Shown here piece after piece: positions 16,924-25,409 of a DNA stretch of 64,000 nucleotides (its first letter is position 1; every line of letters begins with the position of its first letter). The stretch comes from CAZTNW01 sp964614945. Lineage in GTDB: Bacteria > Caldisericota > JANLFM01. The notes under the pieces are model-generated. The model made no database searches. It was not told the origin of the DNA and worked only from the letters and a program-made list of their open reading frames with translations. Made by a program: the position numbers and the translations under genes. The stretch covers positions 62,001 through 126,000 of the forward strand of contig CAZTNW010000004.1 of assembly GCA_964614945.1 (NCBI GenBank), in the 5' to 3' direction.

Positions 16924-17535
16924 TTACTTCTTCATTAAACCCTCGAGCAATAGATCGATGCTCTGGTTAAAGGTCTCTCCGGATTCCCCCCCCAGTGGTT
17001 CTAATATTTCCTGCAGCAGAAGTCCGATGGCGAAGGATAGGACTCCTTGCGCGGCCAGTTCCGGATTGATGTTTTCCCGCAGAACCCCCTGCTCTATCCC
17101 GGCCTTGATCCATTGCGTGAAGAAATCCCTGTAGCGCCTGAGATAGGAGATCGTAGCCTGCCAGATATTATCGTCTCGCATGGCTTTGGTCATGAACTCC
17201 AAAAGGATCATGTATTTCCATTTGGCTTCCCGCAGGACCTGGAAGAAGACCACAGCAAGCTTGAGCACGCCCTCCTGCACGCTCCTGGCTTGAATGCTCG
17301 CCGTTTGCAACTGCTGATCAATGCTGGAGAGCCATTTATCCAATAATTCAAGGAAGAGGGCCTCCTTGCTGGCGAAGTGGTGATAAAATGCCCCTTTGCT
17401 CACCGCGGCCTGCTTGCAGATCTCCGCGAGGCCTACCGCATCATATCCTTGGCGGGCAAAACACTCCTCCGCAACCTGCAAGATGCGGGAGCGAGTTTCT
17501 TCGCCTCTCTGCTGAGAGCTTCGCTTTTTTTCCAC
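16924..17535 (-). CDS. TetR/AcrR-family transcriptional regulator
   Basis: A 203-residue TetR-family repressor. The N-terminal HTH (about residues 14-60) has the family core VSKGAFYHHFASKEALF. The C-terminal domain is helical and should bind a hydrophobic ligand. GTG start at 17535 with GGGAGGA upstream. A near-perfect palindrome of the TetR type lies inside its own promoter (17605-17626), which implies autorepression. Almost the same palindrome lies in the promoter of the MMPL exporter at 36919, so the exporter is a likely second target. The alpha/beta hydrolase downstream on the same strand may be co-regulated. Confidence 0.95.
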   Translation of the reverse strand: MEKKRSSQQRGEETRSRILQVAEECFARQGYDAVGLAEICKQAAVSKGAFYHHFASKEALFLELLDKWLSSIDQQLQTASIQARSVQEGVLKLAVVFFQVLREAKWKYMILLEFMTKAMRDDNIWQATISYLRRYRDFFTQWIKAGIEQGVLRENINPELAAQGVLSFAIGLLLQEILEPLGGESGETFNQSIDLLLEGLMKK

Positions 17536-17603
17536 TTTTTCCTCCCTTTGATTGAGGCGCTTCCTTTTGAAGTATCAATGTAATAATGGAAGCTGCTTCC
17601 AAT

Positions 17604-17633
17604 AGAATACCGACCGTTCGGTATTCATGTCAA
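17604..17633 (-). promoter_or_regulatory. TetR-gene promoter with embedded palindromic operator
   Basis: Read on the minus strand: -35 TTGACA (17633-17628), an 18-base spacer, -10 TATTCT (17609-17604). The inverted repeat GAATACCGA-CCGT-TCGGTATTC (17605-17626, given on the plus strand) fills the spacer, so a bound repressor would block polymerase. The core CCGACCGnTCGG is the kind of site known for many TetR-family repressors. Confidence 0.75.
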
Positions 17634-17824
17634 CTAATTGATTAGACTTTCTTATCAGGACTGATCCAGGTAGGATCCTACGGTTTTCTGCATCTACATA
17701 TGATTCACGAGAAAGAAAATACGATTTTTCTCGGTAATTTGTCCATGTTTTTCATTTTATTACAGGGTGATTGATCTGTCAGCAGCGTTAGGCTGGAGGC
17801 CTGCAGAAAAAAATTCTGTAATAA

Positions 17825-17853
17825 TTTTCATTTTTATCGTCCTGTGGTATAAT
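17825..17853 (+). promoter_or_regulatory. Sigma-A-like promoter for the SLH-CAP gene
   Basis: TTTTCA (17825-17830), 17-base spacer, TATAAT (17848-17853), 31 bases before ATG 17885. The rest of the 349-base gap between the TetR start (17535) and this gene holds only the TetR operator/promoter and AT-rich sequence with no other feature I can recognise. Confidence 0.55.
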
Positions 17854-17884
17854 AGCAGCGAACCTGAAAAGGCGAAGCGAAGAG

Positions 17885-18979
17885 ATGCGGAGAGAAGAGC
17901 AGAAGCGGATTATTACTATTTTCGGGCCAATGATCATCCTGGTCCTGGTTTTTCTTTTCCTCAATTTTCCCAGCAGATCTTCCGTTTCAGTCTTAGGTCA
18001 ATCGCAAAGCGCTTTTACAGACATTGAGTCCTCCTGGGCAAGTGAGCAAATTCTTTACCTGGTCAACACTGGAATCATCTCGGGTTATCCTGATGGAACT
18101 TTCCGGCCGCAAAACCCGATGACCCGCGCCGAATTCACCCGGCTGATCGTCTCAGCCTTCTCCTCTCCTTCGGAAAGCCCTGCTGCTTTCCTGGACCTCT
18201 CTTACGAGCATTGGGTTTCTTTATATGTCTCCCGCGCTCAGGTGCAGGGGTGGGTGAATGGATTTCCCGATGGGACCTTTCACCCCCAGGACCCCGTCAC
18301 CCGCGCTCAAGTGTTGGCCGTCCTGGCGAGGATCGAGGCCTGGCCACTTTCCTCCTGGCATTATTCCTCGGCACCTTCCTCCTGGGCTTCCTCTTACCTG
18401 GCTGCTGCCCTGGAATTGAAGATAGTGAGGGAGAACGACCCATATTTCGATTTCAATGGATCGTTTGCTGATCAGCCCGCCAGCCGCCAGGAGGTGGCTG
18501 CTTACCTTGCCCGATCTCTTCAACTTGACGCAGGAGCGGGTCTATCGACCGCTTCTTCCGTTTCTCCCTTAACTGACAGGGAGGAACTTCTTTTTCATCT
18601 GGTCAACTCCGAGCGCCAGCGCAATGGCCTTGATGCCCTGAGCTGGGATCAGCATCTGGTCGAATTCGCTCATGCTTATGCCCGGGAGATGGGGGTGAAC
18701 GGCTTCTTCTCCCATGATTCACCCCTTTCCGGGAATTTCCCGACCCGTGCGCAGGTCCTCTTCCAGGACGGCTACCTTCTCGCCGGCGAAAACCTGGGTC
18801 GGGTTCAGAACTCCACCGCTTTTACGCTTGAGCAACTTGTGTCCAGTTTGCACGCCGGCTTTATGAATTCTGCAACCCACAGGGAAAACATCCTGCGCGG
18901 AGAATGGACATCCGTGGGTCTCGGTTTTTACGAAAAGGGAGATGTTTTTCTCGTAGTAGAGGTCTTCGCGCAGAAGTAG
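17885..18979 (+). CDS. SLH-domain protein with C-terminal CAP/SCP domain
   Basis: A 364-residue exported protein. After an N-terminal membrane helix/signal (about 10-30) there are three SLH units (about 42-95, 97-155, 160-215) with GIISGYPDGTFRPQNPMTRAE and WVNGFPDGTFHP-type cores, which bind cell-wall polymer. The C-terminal CAP domain (about 232-362) shows the family elements LVNSERQRNGL, ENLGR and the SATHRENIL motif with conserved His and Glu. Bacterial CAP (CYN/SpoIID-adjacent YkwD-like) domains are secreted and their enzymatic role is generally unknown. Promoter is at 17825-17853. The RBS is weak (GAAGAG). Together with the TolB-SLH protein it indicates an S-layer or polymer-bound cell envelope. 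Confidence 0.9.
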   Translation: MRREEQKRIITIFGPMIILVLVFLFLNFPSRSSVSVLGQSQSAFTDIESSWASEQILYLVNTGIISGYPDGTFRPQNPMTRAEFTRLIVSAFSSPSESPAAFLDLSYEHWVSLYVSRAQVQGWVNGFPDGTFHPQDPVTRAQVLAVLARIEAWPLSSWHYSSAPSSWASSYLAAALELKIVRENDPYFDFNGSFADQPASRQEVAAYLARSLQLDAGAGLSTASSVSPLTDREELLFHLVNSERQRNGLDALSWDQHLVEFAHAYAREMGVNGFFSHDSPLSGNFPTRAQVLFQDGYLLAGENLGRVQNSTAFTLEQLVSSLHAGFMNSATHRENILRGEWTSVGLGFYEKGDVFLVVEVFAQK

Positions 18980-18993
18980 TGAAAGGGGCGAAA

Positions 18994-19182
18994 ATGCTGT
19001 TTTGGTTGGTGAAGGATACAAAAGAGAGACTGTGGAACGAGATCGTAGCTACCATGGAAGGTTCGTGGCCGAGGAAAAAATTAAAAGAGACGGAATTGAA
19101 GGGCCCTTTCAAGACGGAAACCGAGGCCACCTCGAGCTTGATCGAGTCCAATTTAGAGATACTCAAGCAAGTTCAGAAATAG
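18994..19182 (+). CDS. Small hypothetical protein
   Basis: A 62-residue hydrophilic protein beginning MLFWLVKDTKERLW. GAAAGGGG lies about nine bases before ATG 18994, and the gene follows the SLH-CAP gene by 14 bases, so it is likely cotranscribed. The frame is open upstream to an ATG inside the CAP gene, but the ribosome-binding site favours 18994. No family recognised; it looks helical and charged. Confidence 0.5.
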   Translation: MLFWLVKDTKERLWNEIVATMEGSWPRKKLKETELKGPFKTETEATSSLIESNLEILKQVQK

Positions 19183-19259
19183 CCCCGAAAGGCACTCACT
19201 TTTGCTTTCTCCCAAAGAGATGGACGCAGAGTCTCGTATGGCTATATCTCTGCGCGAGC

Positions 19260-19670
19260 TTAGTCTCTTTCTTTCCTCCCTGCGTCCTTTGCCGCAAAAG
19301 CCCCGAAGAGACCACCGATGCCTATAATTATCAGAAACCAGGGCCACATAACTCCCCAGTCTAAATCGAACAGGAATATCAAGGCCACCAGAGTCAAGAT
19401 CAGCCCTCCGATGAGCGAGCCACGAGCAGCCGCAGTAAAATGCCCCCTACTTCCACGGATGTAACGCCAAACATTCATAAAGGCGCCGAAAGCGGGGATC
19501 AGGATAAAGAGGGCCCACCAGTTGCGCAGCTCAAATGTTCCGGTTTGTCTCAGTAGAAAGACGACGCCAAGGACGACGAATATGACTCCCCACAGCCATC
19601 CGCTATTGCGGCTCCAGCTCGGCTTCCTTTCTTCATGGCTGAAGCTTTCGAATTTATCCTCAGGGTTATC
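19260..19670 (-). CDS. DUF5668/LiaF-N-like membrane protein, start codon not identifiable
   Basis: The reading frame from 19670 down to the TAA at 19260 encodes a coherent protein: an acidic N-terminus, then a helix (GWLWGVIFVVLGVVFLL), the motif NWWALFILIPAFGA, a charged loop, and two more helices (LIGGLILTLVALIFLF, WPWFLIIIGIGGLFGAF). These are typical of small PspC-associated four-helix membrane proteins. The first ATG in frame (19478) would delete the first third of the conserved part. Upstream in this frame there is no ATG, GTG or TTG before a TGA at 19671-19673, next to a run of eight G (19674-19681). A GTG at 19693 with a good RBS overlaps the pspC stop in another frame. Either one indel or sequencing error has broken the start, or an unusual start codon is used. 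Confidence 0.6.
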   Translation of the reverse strand, partial: DNPEDKFESFSHEERKPSWSRNSGWLWGVIFVVLGVVFLLRQTGTFELRNWWALFILIPAFGAFMNVWRYIRGSRGHFTAAARGSLIGGLILTLVALIFLFDLDWGVMWPWFLIIIGIGGLFGAFAAKDAGRKERD

Positions 19671-19682
19671 TCAGGGGGGGGA

Positions 19683-19907
19683 TCAGAATTCACTCTTTTT
19701 CCCCTCGTCTGCTGAAGCGGGCTCCTCAGGGATGATGATCCAGGCGACGATATAGGCAAATACGCCAAAGCCGCCAAAGATGACCGTGAACAGCCAGGCC
19801 AGTCGGATTATTGTTGGGTCCACCTTCAGGTACTCTCCGATCCCTCCACAGACGCCGCCGATCATCCTGCTGCGGCGAGAACGATAAAGACGCTTAAGAT
19901 TCTCCAT
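19683..19907 (-). CDS. PspC-domain protein
   Basis: A 74-residue PspC-family membrane protein. It starts with the basic RLYRSRRSRMIGGVCGG signature (residues 5-21), followed by YLKVDPTIIRLAW and the membrane helix LFTVIFGGFGVFAYIVAWIIIP (about 39-60). PspC senses or buffers envelope stress in proteobacteria; in other bacteria it accompanies LiaF-like proteins, as here. It lies 10 bases after the LiaF-like gene and should be cotranscribed with it. Confidence 0.92.
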   Translation of the reverse strand: MENLKRLYRSRRSRMIGGVCGGIGEYLKVDPTIIRLAWLFTVIFGGFGVFAYIVAWIIIPEEPASADEGKKSEF

Positions 19908-19917
19908 CTCCTCTCCT

Positions 19918-21075
19918 TTAATAAGTATCCGTGAACACTACGCTGATGGTCCCGCTCGTTAAATGCAGGTCCATCTCCAGTTTCGCAGGGGCCGTCTTGA
20001 AATTCTCAGATTCTACTTGCTCGTTGTCTTCCAGAGTTCGGCCGTCCACCACCACGCTTCCGCTGGTCTTTTTAACTGCTAATTGATAACCCGTCCCTTC
20101 AGGGACGAGGATTTCCACTATCCCGCTGGTGATATCAACCTTCAGTCGATGAGAGCCCGGGGTGAGGCCCTGCAGGGTAAACTTGCCCCTACCGCTCGTA
20201 AAGCCGATGTTCAAATCGCTGAAATTGGTATAGCCGAGGTTGCTTGCTTCCACGGAGCCGCTGGTAAAACCAAAATCTAACTTGGGAGTCAGAGCTGAAG
20301 TGACTGTGCCTGCATCCCAGGACACGCCTCCCGAGGTCATGTTGAAGAGGATGGTCTCAATGGGAATCCCCGTGGTGTCGGCATTCACGTTGCCGGAGGT
20401 TATCTTCACCTGCAGATTCAGAGGCAGGGAGGTATTCAAAGAGAGATTCCTCTCCAGCCGGACGTTTTCCCAGTTGGTTACCCAGTCGAACCAGCCCAGG
20501 TCCTGCTGCGCTTTCGCTCTTAAGACGTAAGTGTCCCCCTCCCTACCCAGGACGGGACCGGGGAAATCGAGGATGTTTGTGCGGGTGGTAAGGCGTAAGG
20601 AGATATTGTCTAAGGAATTTTCCGGGCGAATGTTCACGAGACCGATAGGTCCCTCGATCAGAATCTGCAGATCTCTGATTCCACTCAGTTCCTCTTTCGC
20701 CAGGGAGACTGCAGAGACCTGCAATTCTCCTAACTCCAGGGCTTTGCCGCCAAACATACTGGGAAAACCTGGAATTAGCATAGGCATTATACTGAAGGCG
20801 ATCAGGACGATGATTAAGACCGCCATAATCGCTACAAGCCAGCCTGGAGTTCTCCCTCGGCTTAGGATGATGCCCAAACCGAGCACGATAAGGAAGATGG
20901 GCCAGACCACTGCCCAATTGATGTTTACCCCTAGCTGGCTGAGGAGAAAAATAACCCCCAAGGCGATGAGAATTAAGGGAAAGACAAAGTCGGGACGCGG
21001 CGGATGGGGAGGAAGTAGCCGTGACAAAGGAGCCGGTGTTTTAGATTCTGATTCCTCCTGCATATTCTCGTTCAC
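19918..21075 (-). CDS. LiaF-like membrane protein with DUF4097-type beta-helix
   Basis: 385 residues. Three membrane helices lie at about 27-48, 50-70 and 75-103 (DUF5668-type FVFPLILIALGVIFLLSQLG), then a long extracytoplasmic domain from about 125 onward. That domain contains at least seven T-S-G turns (ITSGNV, MTSGGV, FTSGSV, FTSGRG, ITSGIV, KTSGSV, LTSGTI) regularly spaced, the pattern of the DUF4097 adhesin-like beta-helix. LiaF proteins control cell-envelope stress signalling in Gram-positive bacteria; here no LiaRS pair is nearby. GTG 21075 with GAAGGGGAAA upstream is preferred to the internal ATG 21063. Likely first gene of a three-gene operon with pspC and the DUF5668-like gene. Confidence 0.85.
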   Translation of the reverse strand: MNENMQEESESKTPAPLSRLLPPHPPRPDFVFPLILIALGVIFLLSQLGVNINWAVVWPIFLIVLGLGIILSRGRTPGWLVAIMAVLIIVLIAFSIMPMLIPGFPSMFGGKALELGELQVSAVSLAKEELSGIRDLQILIEGPIGLVNIRPENSLDNISLRLTTRTNILDFPGPVLGREGDTYVLRAKAQQDLGWFDWVTNWENVRLERNLSLNTSLPLNLQVKITSGNVNADTTGIPIETILFNMTSGGVSWDAGTVTSALTPKLDFGFTSGSVEASNLGYTNFSDLNIGFTSGRGKFTLQGLTPGSHRLKVDITSGIVEILVPEGTGYQLAVKKTSGSVVVDGRTLEDNEQVESENFKTAPAKLEMDLHLTSGTISVVFTDTY

Positions 21076-21125
21076 TGGCTTTCCCCTTCTTTTCCCATTT
21101 TACGATAAAGCACGAAAAAAAGCGA

Positions 21126-22370
21126 TCAGGCGATCCTTTTCAGCTCGGCGAGCGACTCGCGGATGACCTGGAGCGAGTACTCCAGGTCATCGTCGCTGTG
21201 CCTGAAGCAGATATATCCGTGATGGTAGGGCTGGAGGAATACTTTCCGCCGGATGAGCTGGGTGTAAAACTCCTGCCGCAACTCTTTGTAGTGCTTCTTT
21301 CTATCCTCAGGGAAGGTGATGAAAGGCATCCAGGGAGCTCCGGAAAAGACTGCAGGCAGCTGAAAATTCTCGATTATCTTCTTTACCTGATGGCCGAACC
21401 AGCTTCCTTTTTCCTGGATTTTCTCCAGCACTTTATCCCTCTCTAAGATCTCGATCGTCTTGAGTGCGGCCACCTGGGCATCGCTGTTGGGGAAGAAGGT
21501 GGAGGAGAGGAACACCCTGTCCTCGAGAACGCGCATTATCTTCTCTCTCCCGACCAGAGCGCTAATGGCGTAGCCATTGGCCATGGCTTTCCCGATGCAG
21601 GCGAGGTCAGGAGTTACCCCGAAAAGTTTCTGCGCTCCGCCCAGATGCACTCTGAAACAGGTTCTGATCTCGTCGAAAATGAGGACGCTGCCATAATGAT
21701 CGGCAATTCTGCGAATCCCCTCCAGGAAGCCGGGCGCAGGCATCTGGATCGGCCGCCCAAGGGGATGTCCGATCGGGGTGATAATGATGGCTGCCACATC
21801 CTTCCCGTGTTCTTTCATCAGCCCTTCCAACTTTTCCAGGTCATTGTATTCAAACTCGTGGACGTCTTCATAGACTTTCTGGGGGACACCGCTTCTCACT
21901 TCTACGCACCAATCGTGCCAGCCGTGGTAGCCGCAGCGCACCACTTTCAATCGTCCGCTGTAAGCCCGGGCCACACGAATAGCAATGGAAGTAGCATCTG
22001 ATCCAGTTTTTACAAAAGCTACCATCTCCGAACAGGGAATCAACTCCCGCAGTTTTTGCGCTAACCTGTTCTGGATGGGCTGGGTCAAAGAGAAGCAGAA
22101 ACCCTTATCCCTGATTTGCGCAATCACCGTTTCATCGATCTCCTGCTCCCTATAGCCGATGATGATAGGTCCGTAAGCGCAGAGAAAATCGATATACTCG
22201 TTTCCGTCCACGTCCACCACCCGACCGCCCTGGCCATGATCAAAGAAGATGGGGTATTCCCCGGGAACGAAATTATACGGCCTGCGGATCCCGGCTACAC
22301 CTCCGGGAACGAGCTTCTGTGCCTGAACGAACAACTGATTGGACCGCGTTAGGTTCAGCTTTTCCGCCAT
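21126..22370 (-). CDS. Class III aminotransferase, glutamate-1-semialdehyde aminomutase-like
   Basis: A PLP enzyme of aminotransferase class III, about 414 residues. PLP-binding features: KTGSDATSIAIRVARAYSGR (phosphate region), CGYHGWHDW, the Asp of LIFDEIRT, and the Schiff-base Lys in CIGKAMANG. HemL makes 5-aminolevulinate, but HemL normally has GTEATMSA where this has GSDATSIA, and no other haem genes are here, so a transaminase of a GSA-like subgroup with another substrate is equally likely. ATG 22370 has GGAG five bases upstream; a GTG two codons earlier is possible. Monocistronic, flanked by the LiaF-like and DUF1848 genes. Confidence 0.88.
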   Translation of the reverse strand: MAEKLNLTRSNQLFVQAQKLVPGGVAGIRRPYNFVPGEYPIFFDHGQGGRVVDVDGNEYIDFLCAYGPIIIGYREQEIDETVIAQIRDKGFCFSLTQPIQNRLAQKLRELIPCSEMVAFVKTGSDATSIAIRVARAYSGRLKVVRCGYHGWHDWCVEVRSGVPQKVYEDVHEFEYNDLEKLEGLMKEHGKDVAAIIITPIGHPLGRPIQMPAPGFLEGIRRIADHYGSVLIFDEIRTCFRVHLGGAQKLFGVTPDLACIGKAMANGYAISALVGREKIMRVLEDRVFLSSTFFPNSDAQVAALKTIEILERDKVLEKIQEKGSWFGHQVKKIIENFQLPAVFSGAPWMPFITFPEDRKKHYKELRQEFYTQLIRRKVFLQPYHHGYICFRHSDDDLEYSLQVIRESLAELKRIA

Positions 22371-22442
22371 CTTCACTCCATAAGCTCGATATTACTGACC
22401 GACATAATTTTATCAGGCTCCCTGATTTTTGTCTTGGCCGGC

Positions 22443-23351
22443 TCAGGGGCAGGCATAGCAGTAAAGACAGGAATGGCGGCAGGTGTTGTACTGCCCGATG
22501 TCTATGCTGGGGAAGCACTGGCAGTCAGATCTTTGCCCTTTGTCCTTGACCTTTGTATCAGATGATGACTGGGTGACGGGGGGCGACTTCGCCTGACCGG
22601 CCAACCTATTTAAAAGTTCGACGTCAATGCAGTGGTTGTGTTCGATCCCGAGAGAGTTGAGCTCGATCCACTCGGCGCAAGTAGCAAGCTTCAGTCTCCA
22701 GGAACTGTTCAGCTCGGCGATCCCTTTAGCTAGCTCGGACATCAGAGATGATGTGAATTCTAAGTAATCGATACCTGCCCCCGCCATTCGCTGGCGCACC
22801 TTCCGATAGATGCCTATGTCCGCGAAGCTGAAGACGAGCCTCTCCGTATAGGAATAAAGCTGATCCCCCACGCCCTTGATCTTCTCGAGCAAGCGCTCGG
22901 GCGTCAGCTTCGCGGTGAGAACCAGGGGATCGAAGCGCCAGATCACCCGCTCTTTCCCGATTCTCCGGGAAAGCTCCTGGAAAGTCCGGATACGCTCGTC
23001 CAGCGGCGGAACGCCTGGCTCAAGGCCGTCCTTTTCGTAGTCGTTCAGGGTGTACTGGAAATAATAGATGTAGGGGTCAAGTGCTGGAAGCAGCGGAAGC
23101 AATGGAGTGGCATTTTTAGTCCAGAGGACGATGGCTCTCAATTTTTTCAAGGAGATCGCGCGGGGCTTTTGATTGAAAGGGCTCTGATAGAGAATATGAC
23201 CTTCCTTGAGTTGCTGCAAAAACTGGGGAGCTTGGAAGGCCGGAATGTCTGTGCGTCTACTTGCCGAGAGTGCAAGGGGAAAAACGATCTCACTTTTCCC
23301 CGGCTCCTTACACTTTGCATCATTGCTCGGATAGGTTGGCTCTTTTATCAT
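22443..23351 (-). CDS. DUF1848-family protein
   Basis: About 302 residues. It matches the DUF1848 pattern: an early SASRRTDIPAF motif, LKKLRAIVLWTKNATPLLP, a YYFQYTLNDYEKD segment, VIWRFDPLVLTAKLT, and a cysteine-rich C-terminus ending CRHSCLYCYACP. The C-x3-C-x2-C spacing is the one used by radical SAM enzymes for a 4Fe-4S cluster, though here it sits at the C-terminus, so metal binding is an inference. The frame is open to 23540, overlapping the divergent DJ-1 gene; ATG 23351 removes the overlap and gives the usual family start. Function unknown. Confidence 0.8.
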   Translation of the reverse strand: MIKEPTYPSNDAKCKEPGKSEIVFPLALSASRRTDIPAFQAPQFLQQLKEGHILYQSPFNQKPRAISLKKLRAIVLWTKNATPLLPLLPALDPYIYYFQYTLNDYEKDGLEPGVPPLDERIRTFQELSRRIGKERVIWRFDPLVLTAKLTPERLLEKIKGVGDQLYSYTERLVFSFADIGIYRKVRQRMAGAGIDYLEFTSSLMSELAKGIAELNSSWRLKLATCAEWIELNSLGIEHNHCIDVELLNRLAGQAKSPPVTQSSSDTKVKDKGQRSDCQCFPSIDIGQYNTCRHSCLYCYACP

Positions 23352-23414
23352 CACTTGCTTTTCCGGAAAATATCCTTGACCGTAATAATAGAGGAATCGA
23401 GCTAAAGGAGGAAA

Positions 23415-23924
23415 ATGATGAAAGTCGGACTCTTTATTGCTGACCTCTTCAATGAATTTGAGGTCATTTACCCTTACTACAGGCTTTTGGAAGCCGGATT
23501 CAAAGTGCCATTGATCGGTCCGGAAGCGAAAGAATACCATTCTAGGTCATCCCTCGCTATGAAGGCGGAAATCGCGGCGAAGGATGCCGATACTGAGGAG
23601 TTACTGGGAATAGTCATCCCGGGAGGATTCGCCCCGGATTTCCTCCGGCGATCCCGAGACGTTCTGTCATTGGTCAAGAAGATGGATGATGCGCGGAAGC
23701 CCATCGCTGCCATTTGTCACGGCGGCTGGGTTCTCATCTCTGCGGGGATCGTCAGAGGACGAAAAGTTACAGGTTTCCTAGCCATAAAGGACGATTTGGT
23801 GAACGCAGGAGGCCTCTATCTCGATCAGGAAGTGGTGCTGGAGGGCAACCTGGTCACCTCCCGCCAGCCGGCGGATCTTCCTTCCTTCATGGTCACTTTC
23901 CTCGGGTTGCTAAGGGTGGACTGA
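23415..23924 (+). CDS. DJ-1/PfpI-family protein
   Basis: 169 residues of the DJ-1/PfpI superfamily, which includes intracellular proteases, glyoxalase-like and chaperone-like members. The nucleophile elbow AICHGGWVL holds the conserved Cys (near residue 100) followed by His, and an upstream Glu lies in the N-terminal FNEFEV segment. VIPGGFAPDFLRR is the fold's conserved GG loop. AAAGGAGG precedes two tandem ATGs; the second (23418) has better spacing. Divergent from DUF1848 across a short promoter gap. Confidence 0.9.
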   Translation: MMKVGLFIADLFNEFEVIYPYYRLLEAGFKVPLIGPEAKEYHSRSSLAMKAEIAAKDADTEELLGIVIPGGFAPDFLRRSRDVLSLVKKMDDARKPIAAICHGGWVLISAGIVRGRKVTGFLAIKDDLVNAGGLYLDQEVVLEGNLVTSRQPADLPSFMVTFLGLLRVD

Positions 23925-24001
23925 ACAATCGTATCGGCAGGGCCGGAAGGCCGAGAAGAGGGAGGAAATCTGGAGTCCGCCACATGAATCCTGCTGTAAG
24001 G

Positions 24002-25102
24002 TTACTTGGCAGCAATCCTTGATCCTGTGGACGCTCTCTCTTCCCCCGGCCAGTATCTGCGCTTGAAAAACAGAGATACATTCACGAGCGAGATCAGCAC
24101 AGGCACCTCGACTAAAGGACCGATCACCGCGGCAAAGGCCTGGCCGGAGTTGATGCCGAAAATGGCTACTGCAACAGCGATCGCCAGCTCGAAATTGTTC
24201 GAAGCAGCAGTGAAGGAGAGGGTAGCTGCCCTGTGGTAATCTGCTCCCACTTTCTTGCTCAGGAAGAAGCTGATGAGGAACATGATCACGAAGTAGATGA
24301 GGAGGGGTAGGGCGATGCGCAGGACGTCCAAGGGCAAGCGTACGATCAGGTTCCCTTTTAGGCTGAACATTACCAGGATCGTGAAGAGAAGGGCGACTAT
24401 GGTGATCGGGCTGATCCTGGGAATGAATTTCTTTTCATACCACTCCTTCCCTCTGGTCCGCAGAAATATGAACCTGGTCAGCATGCCGCTCAGAAAGGGA
24501 ATGCCGAGGTAAATAAATACGCTCTGTGCGATCTGCCCGATAGAGACATTCACGACGCTTCCGCTTAAACCAAACAGGGGAGGGAGGAAGGTGATAAAGA
24601 CATAGGCGTAGACTGAGTAAAAGATGACCTGAAAGATGCTGTTGAAAGCTACCAGGCCTGCCGCATACCCCGAATCCCCTTTCGCCAGCTCGTTCCAGAC
24701 GATCACCATGGCGATGCAGCGGGCTAAACCGATCATGATCAGGCCGACCATGTAATCCGGATACCCCGCAAGAAGTAGGATTGCCAGGAAGAACATTAGA
24801 ACTGGTCCTATAACCCAGTTCTGGAGAAGAGAAAGGCCCAGCACCTTCCAGTCGCGAAACACTTTCCCCAGCTCCTCGTAGCGCACCTTCGCCAGGGGCG
24901 GGTACATCATCAGAATTAAGCCGATAGCGATGGGGATGTTGGTTGTATCCACCTGAAAAAGGTTTATGAAAGATTCCGCGCCGGGCACTAAATAACCCAG
25001 TAACACTCCCAGAGCCATGGCCAGGAAAATCCAGAGAGTGAGAAAACGATCAACAAATGATAGACGTCCGACTACCTTTCCAGATTTTTTTTCACCCGTC
25101 AC
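24002..25102 (-). CDS. acr3: ACR3-family arsenite efflux transporter
   Basis: ACR3 exports arsenite (sometimes antimonite) using the proton gradient. The 366 residues form about ten membrane helices. The family-defining region GLIMIGLARCIAMVIVWNELA contains the conserved Cys that is essential in ACR3 proteins, and LGLSLLQNWVIGPVLMF and FTAASNNFELAIAVA are further ACR3 signatures. It is the last gene of the arsenic operon (arsR, permease, thioredoxin-like, acr3), 44 bases after the thioredoxin-like gene. Length is normal. No ArsA or ArsC is present in the window. Confidence 0.96.
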   Translation of the reverse strand: MTGEKKSGKVVGRLSFVDRFLTLWIFLAMALGVLLGYLVPGAESFINLFQVDTTNIPIAIGLILMMYPPLAKVRYEELGKVFRDWKVLGLSLLQNWVIGPVLMFFLAILLLAGYPDYMVGLIMIGLARCIAMVIVWNELAKGDSGYAAGLVAFNSIFQVIFYSVYAYVFITFLPPLFGLSGSVVNVSIGQIAQSVFIYLGIPFLSGMLTRFIFLRTRGKEWYEKKFIPRISPITIVALLFTILVMFSLKGNLIVRLPLDVLRIALPLLIYFVIMFLISFFLSKKVGADYHRAATLSFTAASNNFELAIAVAVAIFGINSGQAFAAVIGPLVEVPVLISLVNVSLFFKRRYWPGEERASTGSRIAAK

Positions 25103-25146
25103 CTAAAGGGCTCCTTTCTCAGGATGTTTTGCCGTTTCCACCCGCC

Positions 25147-25383
25147 TTATTCCGTCAACCAGGCTACGACCTCTGCAACCATTGGTATCCGACCCACGGA
25201 TTTGATCGTTTCGTCGATCGCAAGGGCGGGTACAGACAGGATTCCGTCTTCGGCCATCAGCTGAAAATCTGAGATTTTTTCCAGTTCAACATCAATTCCC
25301 GATTGCTGACTTGCCTGCTGCAGGACTTTCTCCACTTGAAGGCATTTAGCGCATCCCAGGCCGTAGATTTTCGCTTTTTTCAT
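25147..25383 (-). CDS. Thioredoxin-like redox-active disulfide protein
   Basis: A 78-residue protein of the thioredoxin-like (redox-active disulfide protein 2) type: KAKIYGLGCAKCLQVEKVL contains the C-x-x-C active site, and VPALAIDE is the cis-Pro loop. ATG 25383 has GGAG six bases upstream; the ATG two codons earlier lacks spacing. Small thioredoxin-like proteins of this type commonly sit between an ArsP-like permease and ACR3 in anaerobes, probably donating electrons for metalloid handling. That role is an inference from context. Confidence 0.88.
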   Translation of the reverse strand: MKKAKIYGLGCAKCLQVEKVLQQASQQSGIDVELEKISDFQLMAEDGILSVPALAIDETIKSVGRIPMVAEVVAWLTE

Positions 25384-25409
25384 TCGCATCTCCTTTTCAA
25401 TTTGCTTTT

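Noticed and set aside
20531..21166. Plus-strand 211-codon open frame
   Set aside because: Antisense to the LiaF-like gene, with biased Arg/Ser/Ile composition typical of a shadow frame.
21126..22370. hemL assignment for the class III aminotransferase
   Set aside because: Fold and Lys fit, but the GSDATSIA region differs from HemL and no haem genes accompany it.
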